Positions 29,254-41,112 of a stretch of DNA of 64,000 bases are shown here, piece after piece (position 1 is the first letter of the stretch; the number at the start of each line of letters is the position of its first letter). The translations under genes and the position numbers were made by a program. The notes beneath the pieces are model-generated. The model was not told the DNA's origin. It saw nothing but the letters and a program-made list of their open reading frames with translations, and made no database searches. Source of the stretch: Granulosicoccus sp. (GTDB lineage: Bacteria > Pseudomonadota > Gammaproteobacteria > Granulosicoccales > Granulosicoccaceae); the NCBI GenBank assembly GCA_023300375.1, contig JALZWO010000001.1, positions 37,229 to 101,228 on the forward strand, written 5' to 3'.

Positions 29254-31698
29254 CTAATTCCTTAAAACCGCTCCAAGGGAGGTGCCGAGCGCATCGGTCA
29301 CTTTGGCAGTAACCCGATCAGCATCTTTATCCTCTAGAGTGCGTGAAAAGTCTTGCAGAATCAAGCCTAAAGCCACGCTTTTCTTACCATTTTCAATGTT
29401 ATCGCCTTGGTAAATGTCGAAGAGCCTTACATTGACCAGATTATCAGAGACACAATCCCTAACCACATCTAGCATCTGCTGCGCAGAAACTGACTCATCT
29501 ACCAGCAAGGCTAAATCGCGTCGTACTTGTGGAAAACGAGAAAGCCGCACAGCTTTAGGCACCCGCGCAACACACAAAGCTTGCAGAGAGAACTCAAATA
29601 CAACAACAGGCACCTCGATATCCAATTCGAATAACAACGCCGGATTCAACGCCCCCACATAGCCGACGTTCTGACCATCGATCTCTACAAGTGCCTGCTG
29701 GCCCGGATGCAACATGGCAAGATCACTGCGCATAAATCTAACGGCCGCTCCGTTAGCCTGAGAAAACAGAAGCTCAATATCAGCCTTCGCAGAAAAGAAA
29801 CTGGCTGATTCATCTGTACTGTTCCAGTTTTGCGTGTCACGTTTTCCTGCCACCAGCCCAGCGAGCATCTGTTGCTGCTGCACCGAGTTATCCATTTGCT
29901 CACCAGCACCGTGACTGGCCAAAGTATACTCATCCAATTGATCAATCGGCAAGCCATCGTCGTTTGCCAGAAATCGTAAGCCTGTTTCGAAAACGCGCAA
30001 AGACGTCACCTGCCGGCTGAGATTACGCTGCAAGGTTGTCATTAGCCCAGTTAGCAAGGTGGTACGCATAACGCCCATTTCTGAAGACAAGGGGTTGGCC
30101 AAAGGCAACGCTTTTAGATCGGGACGCAGCCTACTCTGCTGTCCAGCTTCCACAAAGCTATAGGTAACTACTTCTTGGTAACCAGTGGAAACCAGTCGCT
30201 TTTTCACATCGATAGGCGCAACGCGTGCCTCAGAAAGCGCTTGAAAAACCGGTGTATTAGCAGGCTGTGTTCTTGGCAGCGAATCGAATCCTACAATCCG
30301 TGCAACCTCTTCGATATAGTCTTCTTCTATCTCAAGATCATAGCGGTAACTTGGCGCCTGCACCTGCCAACCTTCACTGGTGGGAGAGCTATCAATACCC
30401 AATCGGGTAAAAATCATTTGCACCGTATCGCTGGAAGGTGATATCCCCAGAATGCGCTGTAGCCTCGCATCTCGAACCAGCACGGCTTGTCGCCTCGGTG
30501 TGCGTTCGGGCTCCACCCAATCCATCGTGGGCCCTGCACTACCTCCAGCGATAGTACGCATCAATCCCGTCGCGTACTCTAAGGCATCCAATTGGCCTGC
30601 TGGATCCACACCTCGTTCGAAACGATGAGCAGATTCGGTATGGCTGGCGTACTGCCGAGGCTTACCTGCGATCATTTTAGGCAGGAATAGCGCACTTTCG
30701 AAAAACAGATTGGTTGTGCTGTCGCTCACACCCGTATCCTGCCCACCCATAATACCAGCTATGCCTATAGGGCCACGGTCATCGGCAATAATGGTGGTAC
30801 CTTCATCAAGCGCCACATCACGCCCATCGAGCAATACAAGCCGCTCCCCTACTCTAGCCAACCTAACTTGTATAGCTCCTTGCAACTTGTCAAGATCGAA
30901 GGCATGCATGGGCTGACCCAACTCCAACATCACATAATTGGTGATATCGACCGCGGAGTTGATGGATCGAATACCTGAACGACGTAAACGCTCAACCATC
31001 CAGGCAGGCGTTTGTATTTTGATATCGATGTCACGAAGCACACGACCGGTGAAACGCACACAAGCGCAGCCATCGGCTACCTGTACGGGCCACTGATCGT
31101 CGATAGACACTGGCACATTGGTAATTTCATGCAGCTGCATGGGTAAGTCGTTGCGTGCACAAACGTCTCGTGCGATACCTCGAATGCTTAAACAATCACC
31201 ACGATCAGGCGTAAGCTCTATATCGATAATGGCATCGTCAAGTTCTAACCACTCGGCTAACGCCTTGCCCACTGGTGCCTCATCTGGCAGCTCCATGATG
31301 CCATTTGCTTCCTCTGATAAAGAGAGTTCAGAGGCAGAGCACAGCATGCCCATGGACACAACTCCACGCAGCTTGGCCTTCTTCAATTTGGTGCCGTCGG
31401 GTAGCTTACCGCCCACTTTTGCTAACGCAGTCGTTAAGCCTATTCTTGCGTTTGGCGCGCCACAGACAATTTGCAGATGCTCTGCCTCTCCGCAGTCAAC
31501 TTGGCACACCCGTAACCTGTCGGCGTCAGGGTGCTGTTCGATGCCCACAATACGCGCAACAAAAACATCGGCAAAGTCTGGGGCTGCCGAGACAATTTCA
31601 TCAACTTCCAACCCCATAAAGGTTAGTTGATCGCCCAGAGCTTCGGTGTCTATAGGCGGGTTGACCCACTCGCGTAACCACTGTTCACTGAATTTCAT
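29254..31698 (-). CDS. pheT: phenylalanyl-tRNA synthetase beta subunit
   Basis: 814 residues, full length. N-terminal tRNA-binding OB domain ([29 protein letters not shown]), B3/B4 editing region ([17 protein letters not shown]), B5 domain ([22 protein letters not shown] preceded by its DNA-binding-like fold), the core B6-B7 region, and the C-terminal anticodon-binding ferredoxin domain ([32 protein letters not shown]). It pairs with PheS as an alpha2-beta2 enzyme charging tRNA-Phe. pheS ends 102 bases upstream on the same strand. Confidence 0.97.
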   Translation of the reverse strand: MKFSEQWLREWVNPPIDTEALGDQLTFMGLEVDEIVSAAPDFADVFVARIVGIEQHPDADRLRVCQVDCGEAEHLQIVCGAPNARIGLTTALAKVGGKLPDGTKLKKAKLRGVVSMGMLCSASELSLSEEANGIMELPDEAPVGKALAEWLELDDAIIDIELTPDRGDCLSIRGIARDVCARNDLPMQLHEITNVPVSIDDQWPVQVADGCACVRFTGRVLRDIDIKIQTPAWMVERLRRSGIRSINSAVDITNYVMLELGQPMHAFDLDKLQGAIQVRLARVGERLVLLDGRDVALDEGTTIIADDRGPIGIAGIMGGQDTGVSDSTTNLFFESALFLPKMIAGKPRQYASHTESAHRFERGVDPAGQLDALEYATGLMRTIAGGSAGPTMDWVEPERTPRRQAVLVRDARLQRILGISPSSDTVQMIFTRLGIDSSPTSEGWQVQAPSYRYDLEIEEDYIEEVARIVGFDSLPRTQPANTPVFQALSEARVAPIDVKKRLVSTGYQEVVTYSFVEAGQQSRLRPDLKALPLANPLSSEMGVMRTTLLTGLMTTLQRNLSRQVTSLRVFETGLRFLANDDGLPIDQLDEYTLASHGAGEQMDNSVQQQQMLAGLVAGKRDTQNWNSTDESASFFSAKADIELLFSQANGAAVRFMRSDLAMLHPGQQALVEIDGQNVGYVGALNPALLFELDIEVPVVVFEFSLQALCVARVPKAVRLSRFPQVRRDLALLVDESVSAQQMLDVVRDCVSDNLVNVRLFDIYQGDNIENGKKSVALGLILQDFSRTLEDKDADRVTAKVTDALGTSLGAVLRN

Positions 31699-31799
31699 TA
31701 GGTTGCCTACATGCTAATGTCAAGGTGTTTCGAAGTCGCCGCAAGGACTACGGCTTTGAAAAACTATGGCCCTAAATACTGCTGACCCACGTTTAAACC

Positions 31800-32882
<1,083 letters not shown>

Positions 32883-32900
32883 CTACCCATTTAAGGCATT

Positions 32901-32927
32901 TTAAAAACGCCTTAGTGTGTAAAACAT
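32901..32927 (-). CDS. candidate pheST leader peptide (MFYTLRRF)
   Basis: An eight-codon ORF with two Phe and one Tyr, ending in TAA, lies between rplT and the terminator before pheS. In E. coli the leader peptide PheM (rich in Phe) controls pheST by attenuation. Here the stop is followed by the stem TAAGGC/GCCTTA and then the terminator. The upstream GGCGAG is a weak ribosome site. A second Phe-Phe run occurs in an ATG-initiated frame starting at 32890 (MGSKSRFF...). Translation is unproven. Confidence 0.35.
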   Translation of the reverse strand: MFYTLRRF

Positions 32928-32953
32928 TAGCTCGCCAGAAACAGCTGGCGAGC
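32921..32953 (-). terminator. rplT: hairpin after rplT
   Basis: GCTCGCCAG and CTGGCGAGC (9 bp, loop CTGTTT on the minus strand, 32953-32930), followed by TAATGTTTT. It lies 8 bases after the rplT stop and probably ends part of the infC-rpmI-rplT transcript. Confidence 0.7.
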
Positions 32954-32961
32954 AAAAAGCC

Positions 32962-33330
32962 TTACAAAGCTGTAGCTGGCAAACTGGATTTCGCTTTATC
33001 GACGATAGCAACAAATGCTGCTTCGTCAGCGATAGCAAGTTCTGCTAACACCTTACGATCGATCTCGATACCAGCTGCTTTGATGCCCTGCATCAGGCGG
33101 CTGTACGTAATGTCGTTAGCACGGGCTGCCGCGTTAATTCGAGCAATCCATAGTCTACGGAAAACTCGCTTTTTCGCTTTACGGTCACGGTAAGCGTACT
33201 GGCCTGCTTTTGTGACTGCCTGTTTGGCAACTCGGAATACCTTACTACGGGCACCACGGTAGCCTTTGGCTTGCTTAAGGACTTTCTTGTGACTGGCGCG
33301 CGCTGTGACGCCGCGTTTAACTCTTGGCAT
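32962..33330 (-). CDS. rplT: 50S ribosomal protein L20
   Basis: 122 residues; the basic N-terminal arm [39 protein letters not shown] and the globular end [17 protein letters not shown] sequence ([42 protein letters not shown]) are typical. L20 binds 23S rRNA early in assembly and, in E. coli, represses translation of the rpmI-rplT mRNA. It starts 12 bases after rpmI ends. Confidence 0.97.
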   Translation of the reverse strand: MPRVKRGVTARASHKKVLKQAKGYRGARSKVFRVAKQAVTKAGQYAYRDRKAKKRVFRRLWIARINAAARANDITYSRLMQGIKAAGIEIDRKVLAELAIADEAAFVAIVDKAKSSLPATAL

Positions 33331-33342
33331 TTTCTAGGGCTC

Positions 33343-33546
33343 CTAGCGAAGGTTGGGCAACATGCGTTTGATTAGCACGACATCGTTCTGGTGAACCATG
33401 TCTCCACCACGTAGCTGACGCTTACGCTTGGTGCTTTTCTTGGTAAGGATGTGACGCATGTGCGAGCTCTTGCGCTTGTAGCCGCCAGAACCCGTACGCT
33501 TGAACCGCTTCGCGGCCCCTGATACGGACTTTTGCTTGTTGGACAC
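33343..33546 (-). CDS. rpmI: 50S ribosomal protein L35
   Basis: 67 residues from a GTG start. Translation begins [21 protein letters not shown], matching the family's MPKMKT..GAAKRFKKTGSG opening, and continues [24 protein letters not shown] to the C-terminal IKRMLPNLR. The frame is open 17 codons further upstream, but AGGAG 7 bases before the GTG and the family length fix the start. A perfect 7-bp inverted repeat lies just upstream and may regulate translation. Confidence 0.95.
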   Translation of the reverse strand: MSNKQKSVSGAAKRFKRTGSGGYKRKSSHMRHILTKKSTKRKRQLRGGDMVHQNDVVLIKRMLPNLR

Positions 33547-33567
33547 TGTTTGACTCCTGAATTTAGT

Positions 33568-33597
33568 AGGTAGCAAGCTACCTGCGAGTGATATCAC
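33568..33597 (-). promoter_or_regulatory. rpmI: structured rpmI leader (possible L20 control region)
   Basis: AGGTAGC-AA-GCTACCT (33568-33583) is a perfect inverted repeat ending 9 bases upstream of the rpmI Shine-Dalgarno. GTGATATCAC (33588-33597) is a second palindrome. In E. coli the infC-rpmI gap carries the L20 translational operator. The resemblance here is positional, not sequence-based. Confidence 0.35.
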
Positions 33598-33669
33598 CGG
33601 TGACGTCTTAGTGTCGGTACGTCAACGCGGTGTCTATTTTTCTAGCCGATAGCCGACTAGCCGGACATT

Positions 33670-34188
33670 CTAATGCTTTTTGGGCGCAATGACCATAACC
33701 ATTTGCCGACCTTCCAATTTAGGGAACTGTTCAACAGTGCCCAACTCGGTTAAATCTTCTTCAACACGCTTAAGCAATTTGGCGCCCAACTCTCTGTGCG
33801 CCATCTCCCGACCACGAAAACGCAGCGTGATCTTGGTTTTGTCGCCATTTTCCAGAAACTTCACCAAGTTCTTTAGCTTGACCTGGTAGTCACCATCCTC
33901 AGTACCTGGACGGAATTTGATTTCTTTGAGCTGCGCTGTTTTCTGTTTCTTACGACCCGCATTCTGCTTCTTGTTAGCTTCGAACTTGAATCGGCCATGA
34001 TCCATGATCTTGCAAACAGGGGGTGACACGTTCGGCGATATTTCGACAAGGTCTAGCCCTGCCTCTACCGCTGTTCCCAATGCTCTTTCAATCGGGACTA
34101 CCCCGATTTGTTCACCCTCGGCAGAAATAAGCCGCACTTCGGAGACGTCGATTTCGTCGTTCTTCCGGTTAATTTTCTTGGCAGAGAT
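33670..34188 (-). CDS. infC: translation initiation factor IF-3, probable AUC start
   Basis: IF-3 controls start-codon and initiator-tRNA choice on the 30S subunit. The conserved reading frame continues upstream of the first standard start (GTG at 34137), giving [26 protein letters not shown], which matches the family's RINxEIxxxEVRL opening. The frame stops at the thrS stop codon. The only suitable start is ATC at 34188, 8 bases after a perfect AGGAGG inside the last thrS codons; an ATT at 34173 is also in frame but 23 bases from it. This gives 172 residues (E. coli 180). E. coli infC uses AUU, which IF-3 itself discriminates against for autoregulation. C-terminal landmarks: [19 protein letters not shown] and [16 protein letters not shown]. 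Confidence 0.93.
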   Translation of the reverse strand: MSAKKINRKNDEIDVSEVRLISAEGEQIGVVPIERALGTAVEAGLDLVEISPNVSPPVCKIMDHGRFKFEANKKQNAGRKKQKTAQLKEIKFRPGTEDGDYQVKLKNLVKFLENGDKTKITLRFRGREMAHRELGAKLLKRVEEDLTELGTVEQFPKLEGRQMVMVIAPKKH

Positions 34189-34191
34189 GGA

Positions 34192-36132
34192 TCAGCCCTC
34201 CTGCGTGGCTGTATTAACAGCGCCGTGGCCACGAGCTGTGACCTCTTTATTAAGCATCAAATTAAGTTCTTCCAAAGTTAAAACACCCAAGTCTTCACCA
34301 CTGCGCGTCCGCACGGCAACCGACCTACTCTCGAGTTCACGATCGCCTATGACCAGCAAGTATGGCACTCGCTGCAACGTCCATTCACGAATCTTGAAAC
34401 CCACTTTTTCATTACGTACGTCACACTGTACGCGTAGCCCACTATTCTGCAACACTTCGGCCACTTCTTCAACGAAAGCGCCCTGCTTATCCGTAATATT
34501 CATCACAACTGCCTGTACAGGCGACAGCCACAGTGGCAGTTTACCTTCAAAGTTCTCGATAAGAATACCAATGAAACGCTCGAATGACCCAAGAATTGCA
34601 CGATGCAGCATAACAGGTGTCTGGCGTTCGCCTTTTTCATCGATGTAACTGGCGTCTAGCCGGCCTGGCATTGAGAAGTCTACCTGCATGGTGCCGCACT
34701 GCCAAACACGACCGATACAATCTTTTAACGAGAATTCTATTTTAGGGCCATAGAACGCGCCCTCACCGGGTAGTTCTTCCCAAGGCAATTGCTTAGCATC
34801 CAGCGCATCCGCCAACGCTTTTTCAGATTTATCCCAAGCCTCATCACTACCGACGCGCTGTGGTGGCCGTGTTGACAGACGGTAGATAATTTCTTGAAAG
34901 CCGAAATCTTTGTACACATTGTGCAGAAAATCAATAAACGCGCTGACCTCATCCTGAATTTGCGATTCGGTACAAAAAACATGCGCATCGTCCTGAGTGA
35001 ACGCCCTAACCCTCATGATTCCGTGCAAAGCACCTGACATCTCATTTCGATGACAAGAACCAAACTCGGCTAAACGCAGCGGAAGGTCGCGATAACTTTT
35101 GAGCCCCTGATTAAATACCTGGACGTGGCACGGGCAATTCATAGGCTTGACGGCATAACGCTTGTCGTCGGTCTCCACAGTGAACATGTTATCGCCAAAT
35201 TTATCAGCGTGCCCACTTCGCTCCCATAAGGAAAAGTCCACTACTTGGGGCGTTTTTATCTCTTGGTATCCATGAGCAACCTGCTGTTTGCGCATGTAGT
35301 TCTCTACCTCTAAGTAGATCGCCCAGCCTTTTGGGTGCCAGAACACCATACCCGGCGCTTCGTCCTGCAGATGGAAAAGATCCTGCTGCTTGCCAATCCG
35401 CCGATGATCGCGTTTTTCGGCTTCAGCTACATTATGCAGATAGGTCTTTAGCTCTTTCGGATTGGCAAACGCCGTTCCATAGATACGTTGCAGCATGGCG
35501 TTGTTGGAATCGCCTCGCCAATAAGCACCCGCCAGCTTGGTGAGCTTGAATGCTTTGAGGTGTCCGGTGTGCGGCACGTGCGGCCCTCGGCACAGGTCAG
35601 TAAAATCGCCTTGAGCATACAAGGACAATATTTCTCCTGAGGGTATGGATTCGATGATTTGCGTTTTGTAATCTTCACCCAATCCTTTGAAGTACGTTAC
35701 GGCATCATCTCGCTCAATGGTCGACCGAAGCAGTGGAATGGCCTGATCAGCCAACTCTTTCATGCGTTTTTCAATGGCTTCGAGATCCTCTGGTGTAAAG
35801 GAGCGCTCGTAATCGAAGTCGTAGTAGAAACCACCTTCAATCACAGGGCCTATCGATACCTGTGCTGAAGGAAACAGTTGTTTGACCGCTTGAGCTAGCA
35901 AGTGAGCTGTACTGTGTCGCAGCAATGCAAGCGCTTCGTCGCTTTTGTTGGTCACCACTGCCAATCGCACATCGTTACTAATGGTATGGCTAGCATCAAC
36001 CAACTGACCATCGACCATGCCGGCAAGCGTTGCTTTAGCGAGGCCTGCACCGATGTCAGCAGCGACATCCATGACGGTAACCGGATTGGGGTACTGCCGA
36101 GTGGAGTCGTCAGGCAGAGTAATTGTTGGCAT
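34192..36132 (-). CDS. thrS: threonyl-tRNA synthetase
   Basis: 646-residue class II synthetase. Domains: TGS ([28 protein letters not shown]), the editing domain with zinc-site-like [16 protein letters not shown] and [11 protein letters not shown], the catalytic core (motif 2 [33 protein letters not shown]; zinc-ligand region [12 protein letters not shown]; motif 3 [15 protein letters not shown]), and the anticodon-binding domain ([19 protein letters not shown] to the C-terminus). The leader carries two anticodon-arm-like hairpins (36163-36220), so autogenous translational control as in E. coli is likely. infC follows 3 bases after the stop. Confidence 0.97.
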   Translation of the reverse strand: MPTITLPDDSTRQYPNPVTVMDVAADIGAGLAKATLAGMVDGQLVDASHTISNDVRLAVVTNKSDEALALLRHSTAHLLAQAVKQLFPSAQVSIGPVIEGGFYYDFDYERSFTPEDLEAIEKRMKELADQAIPLLRSTIERDDAVTYFKGLGEDYKTQIIESIPSGEILSLYAQGDFTDLCRGPHVPHTGHLKAFKLTKLAGAYWRGDSNNAMLQRIYGTAFANPKELKTYLHNVAEAEKRDHRRIGKQQDLFHLQDEAPGMVFWHPKGWAIYLEVENYMRKQQVAHGYQEIKTPQVVDFSLWERSGHADKFGDNMFTVETDDKRYAVKPMNCPCHVQVFNQGLKSYRDLPLRLAEFGSCHRNEMSGALHGIMRVRAFTQDDAHVFCTESQIQDEVSAFIDFLHNVYKDFGFQEIIYRLSTRPPQRVGSDEAWDKSEKALADALDAKQLPWEELPGEGAFYGPKIEFSLKDCIGRVWQCGTMQVDFSMPGRLDASYIDEKGERQTPVMLHRAILGSFERFIGILIENFEGKLPLWLSPVQAVVMNITDKQGAFVEEVAEVLQNSGLRVQCDVRNEKVGFKIREWTLQRVPYLLVIGDRELESRSVAVRTRSGEDLGVLTLEELNLMLNKEVTARGHGAVNTATQEG

Positions 36133-36162
36133 AAAAATTAACGCTCTTGTTGATCTTCAGTG

Positions 36163-36183
36163 GTGACCCCTACGATGGGCCAC
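36163..36183 (-). promoter_or_regulatory. thrS: thrS translational operator, proximal tRNA-Thr anticodon-arm mimic
   Basis: Read as thrS mRNA, GUGGCCC pairs with GGGUCAC (7 bp, one G-U) around the 7-base loop AUCGUAG. The loop has U at position 33, CGU at 34-36 and A at 37, exactly the layout of the tRNA-Thr(CGU) anticodon arm. It ends 30 bases before the start codon, next to the ribosome binding region. E. coli operator domain 2 has this position and role. Confidence 0.75.
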
Positions 36184-36199
36184 ATGGTGGTAGTCAGTG

Positions 36200-36220
36200 G
36201 TGACCCTTACGGAAGGTCAC
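36200..36220 (-). promoter_or_regulatory. thrS: thrS translational operator, distal anticodon-arm mimic
   Basis: Read as mRNA, GUGACCU pairs with GGGUCAC (7 bp, closing U-G) around loop UCCGUAA, again with CGU at 34-36 and A at 37. It lies 16 bases upstream of the proximal hairpin, and the two units are 25/30 identical as direct repeats. The pair matches the two ThrRS-binding arms (domains 2 and 4) of the E. coli thrS operator. Confidence 0.72.
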
Positions 36221-36437
36221 ATGGATCGAGTTTTTACTGAGTGCAGGTATGTTACAGGTGAACTTGGTGTGAGTCTTTTAATCGATAAATATCTGATGAC
36301 ACCAAACGACTATTTGCTACCTGGGTTTATGTCACTAGAGCTTGTCTCGCTGGGTCTATGTCGCTGGGTTGGCATACTCATCATTGGTGACTCCACGTTC
36401 AGCGACCTAATTTTCTAAACAATAGTTTAGATCATTG

Positions 36438-36466
36438 TTGACCTTATGCGGACACTTGCTTACACT
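36438..36466 (+). promoter_or_regulatory. sigma-70 promoter of tRNA-Val
   Basis: TTGACC (36438-36443), exactly 17 bases, then TACACT (36461-36466). A GC-rich stretch (TGCGCCCACGG) follows between the -10 and the tRNA, as in stringently controlled stable-RNA promoters. Confidence 0.7.
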
Positions 36467-36478
36467 TGCGCCCACGGC

Positions 36479-36555
36479 AGGCGCGTAGCTCAGTTGGTTA
36501 GAGCACTACCTTGACATGGTAGGGGTCGTTGGTTCGAATCCAATCGCGCCTACCA
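36479..36555 (+). tRNA. tRNA-Val (anticodon GAC)
   Basis: 77 bases with encoded CCA. Acceptor AGGCGCG/CGCGCCT with discriminator A; D arm GCTC/GAGC; anticodon arm CTACC/GGTAG with loop TTGACAT (anticodon GAC); T arm GTTGG/CCAAT with loop TTCGAAT. Confidence 0.97.
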
Positions 36556-38220
<1,665 letters not shown>

Positions 38221-38221
38221 T

Positions 38222-39409
38222 ATGTCTGACTTCGACGCTGAGTTAGAAGATGAGTTGCCCGCAAGTTTTGCGCAGAAAATCAACTGGCCTGAAGGCATTG
38301 ATGAATCGATTTTTCTGAAAGAATATTGGCAACAAAAACCACTACTCATCAGGCAGGCTTTTCCTGATTTTGAAACACCACTTCCCGCAGATGAATTAGC
38401 CGGTTTATCACTGGAGGCAGATGCAAGCTCTCGTATCATTACCCAAGATGACAACGGCGATTATTCTCTTGAGCACGGGCCTTTCGATGAAAATCACTTT
38501 GCCAGCTTAACCAATAACAATTGGTCATTGCTAGTCACCGATGTAGAAAAGTTGTTGCCAGAATTCAACCTCTATCTGCAACCGTTCCGATTCATCCCTG
38601 ATTGGCGTATTGACGACCTTATGGTGAGCTATGCACCAGACGGTGCATCGGTCGGCGCACACATCGATGAGTACGATGTGTTTTTATTGCAAGCCAGCGG
38701 CACACGCACTTGGCATATTGATTCACGTACAGACACTGTGCACGAGTTAAAAAAAACCAGTGAATTAAAGATACTAGCTAATTTTTCAAGCAACCAAACG
38801 TGGGACCTACAACCGGGTGATATGTTGTACCTGCCACCTAACATGGCCCATCACGGCGTTGCCAAAGGCGAAGATTGCATGAGTTGGTCGGTAGGATTCA
38901 GAGCTCCGATCATCAGCGACATGATCAACAGATTGGCAGAACTAGTGAGTGAAGAGATGCCTCACCAACGCTATACCGATGGCCCTTTACTGCCAGCCAT
39001 ACACGGAGAAATTGACATCGCCAGTGTGGCAAGATTCAAAAGCTTGTGGACTCAATCGCTCACGTTGAATGACACACAATTTGCACAGCTGTTAGGCCGA
39101 TGGCTAACAGAGCCTGCTCAATTAGCACCCGATACGACGCCTGGTACTCAACATGCCTCTATAGTGCCTGACAGGGACATTCCAATCTATGTAAACAAGT
39201 CGTCATTCAGCCGATTTGCCTGGCACCATAACGCTGACAATCACACGGCATTATTTGTCGATGGTCATTGTTATCAGTGCACCGCGCAATTCGCAAAACT
39301 CATGTGCGAACAATCTAATCGCATTGAATTACAGGCAAATCAGCTCGATCCAGATGATCTTCTCGTGTTCGAAGCACTGTTGCACAACGGTTGTGTCACG
39401 TCCGACTGA
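38222..39409 (+). CDS. roxA: ribosomal oxygenase (L16 arginine hydroxylase, RoxA/YcfD-like)
   Basis: 395-residue cupin/JmjC-type 2-oxoglutarate- and Fe(II)-dependent oxygenase. E. coli YcfD hydroxylates an arginine of ribosomal protein L16. Seen: N-terminal WPEGIDESIFLKEYWQQKPLLIRQAFPDF, substrate region LYLQPFRFIPDWRIDDLMVSYAPDGASVGAHIDEYDVFLLQ with metal ligands His147 and Asp149, the third ligand probably His210 in YLPPNMAHHGVAKGE, then the dimerisation and winged-helix-like C-terminal domains. It starts 2 bases after purB. Its last 70 bases overlap, tail to tail, the end of a response-regulator gene on the other strand. Confidence 0.9.
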   Translation: MSDFDAELEDELPASFAQKINWPEGIDESIFLKEYWQQKPLLIRQAFPDFETPLPADELAGLSLEADASSRIITQDDNGDYSLEHGPFDENHFASLTNNNWSLLVTDVEKLLPEFNLYLQPFRFIPDWRIDDLMVSYAPDGASVGAHIDEYDVFLLQASGTRTWHIDSRTDTVHELKKTSELKILANFSSNQTWDLQPGDMLYLPPNMAHHGVAKGEDCMSWSVGFRAPIISDMINRLAELVSEEMPHQRYTDGPLLPAIHGEIDIASVARFKSLWTQSLTLNDTQFAQLLGRWLTEPAQLAPDTTPGTQHASIVPDRDIPIYVNKSSFSRFAWHHNADNHTALFVDGHCYQCTAQFAKLMCEQSNRIELQANQLDPDDLLVFEALLHNGCVTSD

Positions 39410-39795
39410 TCTGGAAACTCAATCGGACTTGCAGCTCTAAGACAATTCAATAAAGTGGCAGAGTCGAACGGTTTTTCCAGAACAAAGCTTGCACCGCTCT
39501 CCAAAGCACGATCTCGCAACCCTACTTGGCGACTCGCTGTCATGATGACAATAATGATGTTACGCCCGAGATCGCATGCCCTTAACGTTTTCATGAAATC
39601 GATGCCATTGCCATCAGGCAAATTGTAATCAAGTACCGCAGCATCCGGAATACTCTGTTGAATTTGCTCTTGCGCCTCGCACACGCTTGAAGCCAATTCA
39701 ACGTCGTATCCTGACGCGCGCAGCCTAATTTGCAGAGCGAGCCCAATATGGCGATCGTCCTCAAGAATCAAAATTCTTGATCTTCTGCTATTCAT
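39340..39795 (-). CDS. stand-alone response-regulator receiver protein
   Basis: 151 residues: one REC domain (RILILEDDRHIGLALQIRLRASGYDVELA) with acidic pocket Asp13/Asp14, phosphoacceptor Asp56 (VLDYNLPDGNGID), Thr86 and Lys108 (VLEKPF). A ~35-residue Ser/Asn-rich tail has no output domain. The tail coding region overlaps the 3' end of roxA on the other strand by 70 bases, so the extension may have grown by stop-codon loss. A second REC-only gene lies 40 bases upstream on the same strand; no histidine kinase is nearby. Confidence 0.85.
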   Translation of the reverse strand: MNSRRSRILILEDDRHIGLALQIRLRASGYDVELASSVCEAQEQIQQSIPDAAVLDYNLPDGNGIDFMKTLRACDLGRNIIIVIMTASRQVGLRDRALESGASFVLEKPFDSATLLNCLRAASPIEFPDQSDVTQPLCNSASNTRRSSGSS

Positions 39796-39835
39796 CGTAA
39801 TTGCACTATTAATAACTGTGTTTAGAATCGGCGCC

Positions 39836-40204
39836 TTAATGGCATAGCTGATCTATAGCGTCAGTGAGCTGTGCCGCATGAAACGGTTTTTCGACAAAAC
39901 GCGAACTGTCATACCCTTCTGCACGCGAACGAATTTTAGGATCTTTGCTAGCCGTTATGAACACGATAGGTATGCCTGCCAAGTCCATTGAAGCTCTCAT
40001 TCGATCTGCAACTACAAACCCGTCTCCACCTGGCAGATTGATATCCAGCAATACCACTTCAGGCTTACACTTAACCGCTGCGTTCATGGCGTATACGGCG
40101 TCAGCAGCCGAATTTACCTGATAGCCCATCGACCGCAAACGCATGGTCAACGCCAATGAGATTCTCTTGTCGTCCTCTACCACTAATACACTTTGCATTG
40201 TCAT
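39836..40204 (-). CDS. single-domain response regulator (CheY-like)
   Basis: 122 residues, entirely a REC domain: VLVVEDDKRISLALTMRLRSMGYQV, phosphoacceptor Asp54 (VLLDINLPGGDGF), Thr84 (VFITAS) and Lys106 (FVEKPF). With no output domain it should act by phosphorelay or protein contact. It precedes a second REC-only protein with similar layout (LALxxRLRxxGYxV in both), suggesting a tandem duplication. The partner kinase is not in the window. Confidence 0.88.
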   Translation of the reverse strand: MTMQSVLVVEDDKRISLALTMRLRSMGYQVNSAADAVYAMNAAVKCKPEVVLLDINLPGGDGFVVADRMRASMDLAGIPIVFITASKDPKIRSRAEGYDSSRFVEKPFHAAQLTDAIDQLCH

Positions 40205-40512
40205 TGTTTTTTTTATCGCACGTTGTGTGTTTATTAATTTCCTGTCTCTGGACGGAGTAACGGCGCTTCAGGTAACTCCCTAAGATACAGTTGCGAGTGC
40301 GTCACGCAAAGTGGGGGTTACATGAGCTGATGTGGGAACTGGCTCTCTAAAAAAGTGTGCGCTTGAGAGTTATTAAGAACGCCAGTTGGCATAAAAAGAT
40401 GCAACCAACCTGAACGACGAGAAAGTACACCCGAGCAAAGGGCTATCCCTACCCACAATTTCAGAGTTCAAAGCCACTTAAGACGCGCCTAGGTCTGGGG
40501 CAAGATAAACGC
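40205..40512. other. 308-base gap upstream of the receiver genes
   Basis: This stretch lies between the receiver genes and nudF, all minus strand. I find no ORF with coding character, RNA gene or clear hairpin. It should hold the promoter of the receiver pair and the end of the cco-nudF transcript. Confidence 0.5.
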
Positions 40513-41112
40513 TTACACAAGCCCAGCGCGTTTTAGCTTGAGCCATTGCAAACCAATGATACTCAACGCATTCTTTATGACTCTTTGGTCCATCCACTCG
40601 AAGGCTTGCGCAGCTGGCACAACCATAGCGCGAATATCTTCTTGCTCATCTTCCAGGCCGTAGTGACCCTCTATACCAGTGAGATCTGTTTCGGCATAGT
40701 AGATATAAACTTCCTCCGTGCTGGCACCAGGACTAGCCAGATACTGTGACACAAGTTGCACTTTATCCAGTTTAAGCCCTGCCTCTTCGCGGGCTTCACG
40801 AATGGCGACCTGCTCAGGTGACTCGCCTGTATCGATCATGCCCGCAACAATTTCTATTAACCACGGGTCTGGGCTCTCGTGCATTGCCCCAATACGAAAC
40901 TGCTCAAGCAGCACCACACAATCTGTACGCGGATCATAGGGTATGACGCCCACAACGTTGCCGCGAACAAACAATTCTCGCTCTACCAGCGCACTGGTCC
41001 CTCCAGCATGTAGATCGTGTTCAAATTTGACACTGTCCAGCTGGTAGAAGCCTTTGTAGGCTACAGTTCGCGAGACGATTCGCCAGTGCCGTGAGTCTGA
41101 TTTATTTGCCAT
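40513..41112 (-). CDS. nudF: ADP-ribose pyrophosphatase (NUDIX, NudF-like)
   Basis: 199 residues. A Nudix box spans ~91-113 (GMIDTGESPEQVAIREAREEAGL, catalytic REAREE). It is preceded by the NudF-like substrate region REELFVRGNVVGVIPYDP-type sequence and QFRIGAMHESPDPWLIEIVAG, and followed by YLASPGASTEEVYIYYAETDL, which carries the proline/glutamate features of ADP-ribose hydrolases. It splits ADP-ribose to AMP and ribose-5-phosphate. It overlaps the end of the copper ATPase gene by 11 bases, so it belongs to the tail of the cbb3 operon transcript. Confidence 0.88.
   Translation of the reverse strand: MANKSDSRHWRIVSRTVAYKGFYQLDSVKFEHDLHAGGTSALVERELFVRGNVVGVIPYDPRTDCVVLLEQFRIGAMHESPDPWLIEIVAGMIDTGESPEQVAIREAREEAGLKLDKVQLVSQYLASPGASTEEVYIYYAETDLTGIEGHYGLEDEQEDIRAMVVPAAQAFEWMDQRVIKNALSIIGLQWLKLKRAGLV

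Noticed and set aside
36197..36418. 73-residue plus-strand ORF upstream of tRNA-Val
   Set aside because: It overlaps the thrS operator hairpin, has no family likeness or ribosome site, and reads like chance coding.
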